A DNA stretch of 64,000 nucleotides from contig JAAMXP010001792.1 of the NCBI GenBank assembly GCA_019693395.1, forward strand, positions 62,001 to 126,000, read 5' to 3'. This DNA comes from Ettlia oleoabundans (lineage: Eukaryota > Chlorophyta > Chlorophyceae > Chlamydomonadales). The notes under the pieces were generated by a model. It was not told the origin of the DNA. It saw only the letters and a list, made by a program, of their open reading frames with translations, and did no database searches. The first letter of the stretch is position 1. The number at the start of each line of letters is the position of its first letter. Shown in pieces: positions 59,788 through 64,000 of the stretch. The translations under genes and the position numbers were made by a program.

Positions 59788-62338
59788 CTATTTGCCCCTG
59801 CGGCGCTTCCCCTGCTGCTTGGCCTGCAGCCGCTGCGGCAGGCCAGCAGGGCTGTTGGCGGCTTCACCAGCATTCGCAGTGCCGCCAAGCGGAACAAGCC
59901 ATTCCTCCCAGCTCTTGGGGGCGGCAGCTCCTGCTACTGCATTCCCTTGTTGCGGCTCGCCTGCCGCCGCTGCTGCAGTCGCCGGCTTCTTGCGCTTACG
60001 CCCTACACCAGCCGCAACTGATACTGTCCTGGCAGCTGGGGCTGCCGCTTCCTGCTGCGTGCCCTGAGCGGTTATGCTGGCAGTGCCGGTGCTACCGGCT
60101 GGCTGCTCGTTTTTCTGAGCGGGCTTGCTTGCAACGGCTGCTGCTGAGGACACCGCTGCCACTGCTGTCCTCGGCCGAGCGGGCACTGCAACAGACAGAA
60201 ACGCTGGCTGAATGGCAGTTTGCACTGCCACTGTGGCAGCTGGCTTAGCAGCCGCCTCGACCGACAGAAAGGCTGGCTTGGGCGCATGCGTTGTGGCTGA
60301 AGTTGCTGCAGAGGTAGCAGCTGTGGCGGCTGGTGGCAGTGCGGCTGCAGGTGCGGCTGAGAGTGCTGCAACAGCTGGCTGCCGCTGACCCTCGTCGGCC
60401 TGTTGTGGAGCGGTTCTTGCTGCGTCTCTCCTACCGACGGTGCCTGCCTTTAATGCCTTTGGCGCAGAAGGCACTGCAGCTGCAGGAGGCGCTCCCGGCT
60501 TGCGCTGCTTGCGCTTTGCTTGGCCCAGGCCCAGCCCAATGCCGGACGCTGCACGGCGGTAGAGGTGCCCCCTGGCCTCCCCCTCCATGAGAGATGCCAC
60601 CACACCAGAGGGATCTTCCTCGGCCACGCTGTCCTCCACTACCCCCAGCAGCACCGCACCAGGAACTGCGGCAGGCTCTGCAGCCGCAGCCCCTGCTGCC
60701 TCTGCCTCTGCCTCTGTCGCTGCATCCTCTGCAAGCCTATTGATGCCTGCCCCTTGCACTGCTGCTGCTGCCGCCGCAAAGTCCTCTCGAGAGATGGGCA
60801 CGCCTCTGTCTTCCATGACTGCCAGCACTGGTGCCGCCTGCTTGCCTGCCCTGCGCCGCCGAACCTGCTGCTGTGATGCTGCAGAAGCCAATGCTGCCCC
60901 TAATGCCTCAGGCTCTGCTTCCGGCTGCACCACATGCACAGCATAGCGGGCGCAAGTTGCCGCTGCCTGCGCTGCCAGGCTCTCTCCCTCGGGGCACTGC
61001 ACCGCTTCAAGCTGAGGCAGCCCCGCAAGCCACTGTGCCCGTAGCATCTGAGCCAGCGGCTGCTCAGGCAACTGTGGGTCGAATGTGGCAGGTGCTGCTG
61101 CTGCTGATGGCACCTGGGTGTTGCCATTCGCATCTGCTACAGCTGTAGGTGTGCTGGCTGTGTCTGCTGGGCTGGCTGGGAGAAGAGCGGCAACTTCTGC
61201 CAGCACATTGTACGCCTTCACCACATCCAACAGCAGCTGCCCTGTGAGCACCTGCAAACAGAAGAAGCAGTAAACATGGGGCTGGGGTGATACAAAAGAG
61301 CTGCAGAACACAGGTGCCAGTCAAACCAATGTTAAGGACCAAACACTGCATGTCGCACGTTGTGTTCTTGCTTGACAGCTTGACAACTTGACAGCTTCCA
61401 CGTTTCAGGCGCAGCAAGCCAGCATGCAGCAATGGGGCGGCCGCGCCTCACTTGGATGCGTGCCAGTGCTGCCAGGCTTGTGAGGCAGAGCGGCATGAAG
61501 AAGGAGTGTGCCAGCTGGGCCAGCAGCTGCAGCGAGGCACGATGCACAGCTGGCGCCAGCTGCTCCACCAGGTGGCACGCTGACCGTAGCGTGCGCAGCA
61601 GTGCCGCCGCTGCATTGTGGCTAGGCACATGCCGCTGGTCCCCCCTGCAGCAAGAGCGCCGAGAACAAGAGCAGTGAGATGAAAGAGTGCGAGGCATGTA
61701 AATCGTGGAACGACAGATATTAGGACTGCCGTTGCAAAAGCTGCGACAAGCAAGGGCCTGAACAGCTTCCGCTTTTTGCTGCTTTGAACACCAACAGCCA
61801 CCCACCCATAGGCCATCAGCACACTGCCTGTGGGCAGGGTGCCGCGCTGCTTGGCGGCGCGGAAAGCGGAGTGGAAGGCAGCCACCTGCCGTGCCAGCTG
61901 CATGCCTTTCAGCAGGGCCAGCAAGCGGCGCACCTGCACACAAGGTGGGGAGTCTTGAACTGTTGATTGTTATGCCAAATATGTTTGTCGTCGCGGCAAT
62001 CGCACGCAGGCAGCAGTAGCGACAGAAGGCAGGCGGTGGCAGGCAGCAGGCACCTCTTGAAGCCGCTGGAAGTGCTGCGCTCCGCTGTGCTGGTTTGAGT
62101 TCTTGTAAAGCAGCTTTTCTAGCAGCTGAAGCTCCTGCCAAAGGTCAGGCCGTGCCAGAGCGCCCTGCGCCAGTCAGGATGGGCAAATTGGTGCCGCATG
62201 TCCCGGCTTATGTGCGCAGGCATATGGTCGCACTATACTCACCTCCAGGGGCAAGGTGCTGATCCCTGCCACCGCAGCCGACCACTCGGGCGACACCACG
62301 CATTTCAGCAGGTCCAGAGGCGCGCTGAAACCTGCCAT
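59788..62338 (-). CDS. NEPRO-like nucleolar protein (tentative)
   Basis: Exons join in phase: start MAGFSAPLDLLKCVVSPEWS (62338), GALARPDLWQELQLLEKLLY (about 62170-62052), VRRLLALLKGMQLARQVAAF to SVLMAYG (about 61934-61805), GDQRHVPSHNAAAALLRTL to AALARIQ (about 61646-61450) and one long exon (about 61255-59788) starting VLTGQLLLDVVKAYNVLAEV. The helical N-terminal half with paired LYKN / HFQRLQEVRRLLALL and SFFMPLCLTSLAALARIQVL blocks resembles the NEPRO domain (nucleolus and neural progenitor protein), linked in animals to RNase MRP/P and pre-rRNA processing. The second half is Ala-rich low complexity with basic clusters (KRKKPATAAAA, KQQGKRRRGK at the C-terminus), as nucleolar proteins have. 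The gene is convincing; the family name is tentative because the match is by pattern only. Confidence 0.8.
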
Positions 62339-62579
62339 TGGTGGTTAACTCGCTATAACTTAAGTGAATTGCAAGCCTGACCAGGCCATGCATGCAGCTA
62401 AAAGCTGAGCTGAGCTGGCGCCCAGTTCCCGACAGCTTGTTCTGGTTCCCCGCAGTTCCTGCACGGCGGTCTCTTGTGAAGAGTGCTAACAGCTAGCAGC
62501 CAGACTGACCAAAGGTAAGGGTGCGGTTCGTTGTAATCCCGGCAGCCATGCTGGCGCAGCGCCACCGCCTGGCGCCTCA
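62339..62579. promoter_or_regulatory. Divergent promoter, NEPRO-like / MPS1
   Basis: The 241 bases between the two start codons hold both promoters. The MPS1 side includes a short upstream reading frame (62548-62583). Confidence 0.45.
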
Positions 62580-62583
62580 ATGA
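62548..62583 (+). promoter_or_regulatory. Upstream reading frame overlapping the MPS1 start codon
   Basis: ATG at 62548 opens an 11-codon frame whose TGA (62581-62583) overlaps the MPS1 start as AATGA. Its ATG has G at -3, while the main ATG has T at -3, so scanning ribosomes would favour the short frame. Whether both lie in one 5' UTR depends on the transcription start, which I cannot see. Confidence 0.55.
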
Positions 62584-64000
62584 CAGGTAGTCGAGGACCC
62601 ACGCTAGCCGACAAGGAAAACTTAGGGCCGCCCGGGGCGGCCACTTGCAAGTCGCACCTCACCTTCCAGCGACAGCCAGTCGCAGCCAGCAGCAGAGGTA
62701 GCCGGCCTGCCCTGGCACGGGTAGACAATACACCACAGAGGGCAGGCATGGAGCCCGCGGGCGGCAACACAGCCTCCAAGCCGGGCACCGCGGCCAAAAC
62801 CACCGGGCGGGAAACGCCGACTGTGCAGGTGCGGCTCTTGGGCGGGGGCGGTTTGGTTAAGACTGTGTCGCCTCTTGTTACCAAGGCTGCTGTCAAAGGT
62901 AGTGTATGATTCCAGTGACCGTCAGGTGGGTTCTCCAAGCACCCAACTGCTCATCCGGCTCTGCAGCTGCGGCAGGCGAGCTGGGATCGCCAGCTTGATG
63001 CGTACGCACGGCCCTCCGGCAGCAGCCCCACCATGCAACGCACGCTGCGTGCGCGGCTGGCAGAAGGAGTTAAGGCAGCACATGAGTCACCAGAAGCTTG
63101 GTGGACACTTCTGCAACACGAAGAAGGATGGGCGGCGGCTGCTGGCAACACCTCCAACTTGGAGCGCGGCGGTGCGGTGCGCGGCAGTGTCACACTATTT
63201 GACCTCTATGCCGCTGCTACCAAGGTGGTTCCCCGTCAGAACAACTATAACAATGAGTCCTTCATCAGGATCTGGCTAGGCTACGCGCGGCAGCAGTGGT
63301 GAGCAAAAGGGGGTGTGATAGCTGGCAAGACGGGACGCTGGTGATGGGGCGTACAGCGTGCCTGCGAATGCATGCAGATGGGAGTGCAGCCTTACCACGT
63401 CGGCTGCCTTTACCATTGCGTTTTGCTCAGAATCAAAAATCTTCATTAGAGCTGCCACTGCTGAACTGTCTTCTCCCGGAAGCTAAATGTTGGCGCATGC
63501 CGTTGCTGTTTCATCAGAGTAGCCTGCTGAACAGACACAGCACATGATCCTCGCAGGGCACGCAACCCCGACGATGCGAGGGATGTGTTTAAGATGCTGA
63601 AGAGCCAGCACATTGGGGACCAGCACGCGGCACTGTACTATGAGTGGGCAGCGCTGGAGGCGGGGGCAGGCGGCAATGCTTTCAAAGCTCTGGGAGTGCT
63701 GGCCAAGGGTCTCAAGGAGCAAGCTCAGCCGGCGTGGTGAGTGAGTGGGTTACAGCTCGTGCATGCGGGCCCATTCCTAGCATGTACGTATTGTTGGACG
63801 GTTAGTGTTGAGACATCCTGCAGCATGTTGCCACATAAGGTTGAGGGTTTCGGTTTGCAGATGGGTGGGGGAAAACCTCCTGCCCATTGCGAGCAGCCTT
63901 GTTGCCCTTACTGCTTGCCTGCCCGCCTGCGCCTCAACCCTTGTGTCCGTGCCGTCGCCTGCTGCAGCCTGCTGGAGCAGACGCAGAGCGACCTGCAGGC
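62580..64000 (+). CDS. MPS1: MPS1/TTK-type checkpoint kinase, N-terminal TPR part (runs off the right edge)
   Basis: MPS1 (TTK) is the spindle-checkpoint and kinetochore kinase. Exon 1 (62580 to about 62827) is basic and disordered (LADKENLGPPG, a KEN-box-like KEN, and SRPALARVDNTPQ) and joins in phase 0 at CAG|GTGCGG to LRQASWDRQLDAYARPS (about 62967). Then SPEAWWTLLQHEEGW, RGSVTLFDLYAAATKVVP, NNESFIRIWLGYARQQW (63299), RNPDDARDVFKMLKSQHIGD, HAALYYEWAALEAGAGGNAFKALGVLAKG and LLEQTQSDLQ at the edge. W..LL..EE, NESF.RIW, PDDARD.F and the tandem TPR layout match the N-terminal TPR domain of TTK/MPS1 (BUB1/BUBR1 share the fold). The kinase domain would lie beyond 64000, so BUB1/BUBR1 is not fully excluded, but NESF-x-RI and PDDARDxF favour MPS1. 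Confidence 0.78.

Overview
The window is nuclear DNA from a green alga. I place it in the Chlorophyta, most likely in the Chlamydomonadales/Sphaeropleales group, but cannot name a species. The grounds are these. Genes are intron-dense, with GT-AG introns that typically end in CTGCAG. TGTAA, the green-algal poly(A) signal, lies about 130-430 bases after many stop codons. Proteins carry Ala-, Gln- and Pro-rich low-complexity stretches. A nuclear gene encodes the cytochrome b6f subunit PetN, which in land plants is encoded in the chloroplast. I see no bacterial genes, transposon, CRISPR array, rRNA or convincing tRNA.

I reconstructed 19 protein-coding genes by joining exons in phase and matching the products to known families. 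The left third (1-16.3 kb) is a run of four minus-strand genes: the ATP synthase assembly factor ATP11 (cut by the left edge), a PhoD-type alkaline phosphatase, a secreted alpha/beta hydrolase with a Ser-Pro/Lys-rich tail, and a nucleotide-sugar 4,6-dehydratase. A divergent promoter then starts a plus-strand run: a thioredoxin-glutaredoxin-glutaredoxin protein, a plastid SnoaL/NTF2-like membrane protein, a large unrecognised disordered protein and an Eyes-absent (EYA) phosphatase.

The middle (29.7-44 kb) holds nuclear PetN (minus), the U5 snRNP assembly factor AAR2, a plastid GIY-YIG-fold protein, a secreted cystatin and a TspO/MBR-related membrane protein (minus). Two unrecognised secreted proteins follow at 45.2-49.7 kb. 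The right end has cytosolic glutamyl-tRNA synthetase (minus) divergent from the tRNA m1A58 methyltransferase subunit TRM61 (plus). Last come a NEPRO-like protein (minus) and, divergent from it, the start of an MPS1/TTK checkpoint kinase, cut by the right edge.

The genes do not form one pathway. Themes recur: organelle-targeted proteins (ATP11, PetN, SnoaL-like, GIY-YIG), extracellular or cell-surface proteins (hydrolase, cystatin, the two unknowns), and RNA or translation proteins (AAR2, GluRS, TRM61, NEPRO-like). Several genes lie head to head across 200-310 bases. The best leads are the PetN gene, whose three exons match three targeting/function modules, the hydrolase with its wall-like repeat tail, the multidomain glutaredoxin with a dithiol WCEPC site and recently duplicated domains, and a small upstream reading frame that overlaps the MPS1 start codon. 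All exon joins are manual inferences without transcript data.
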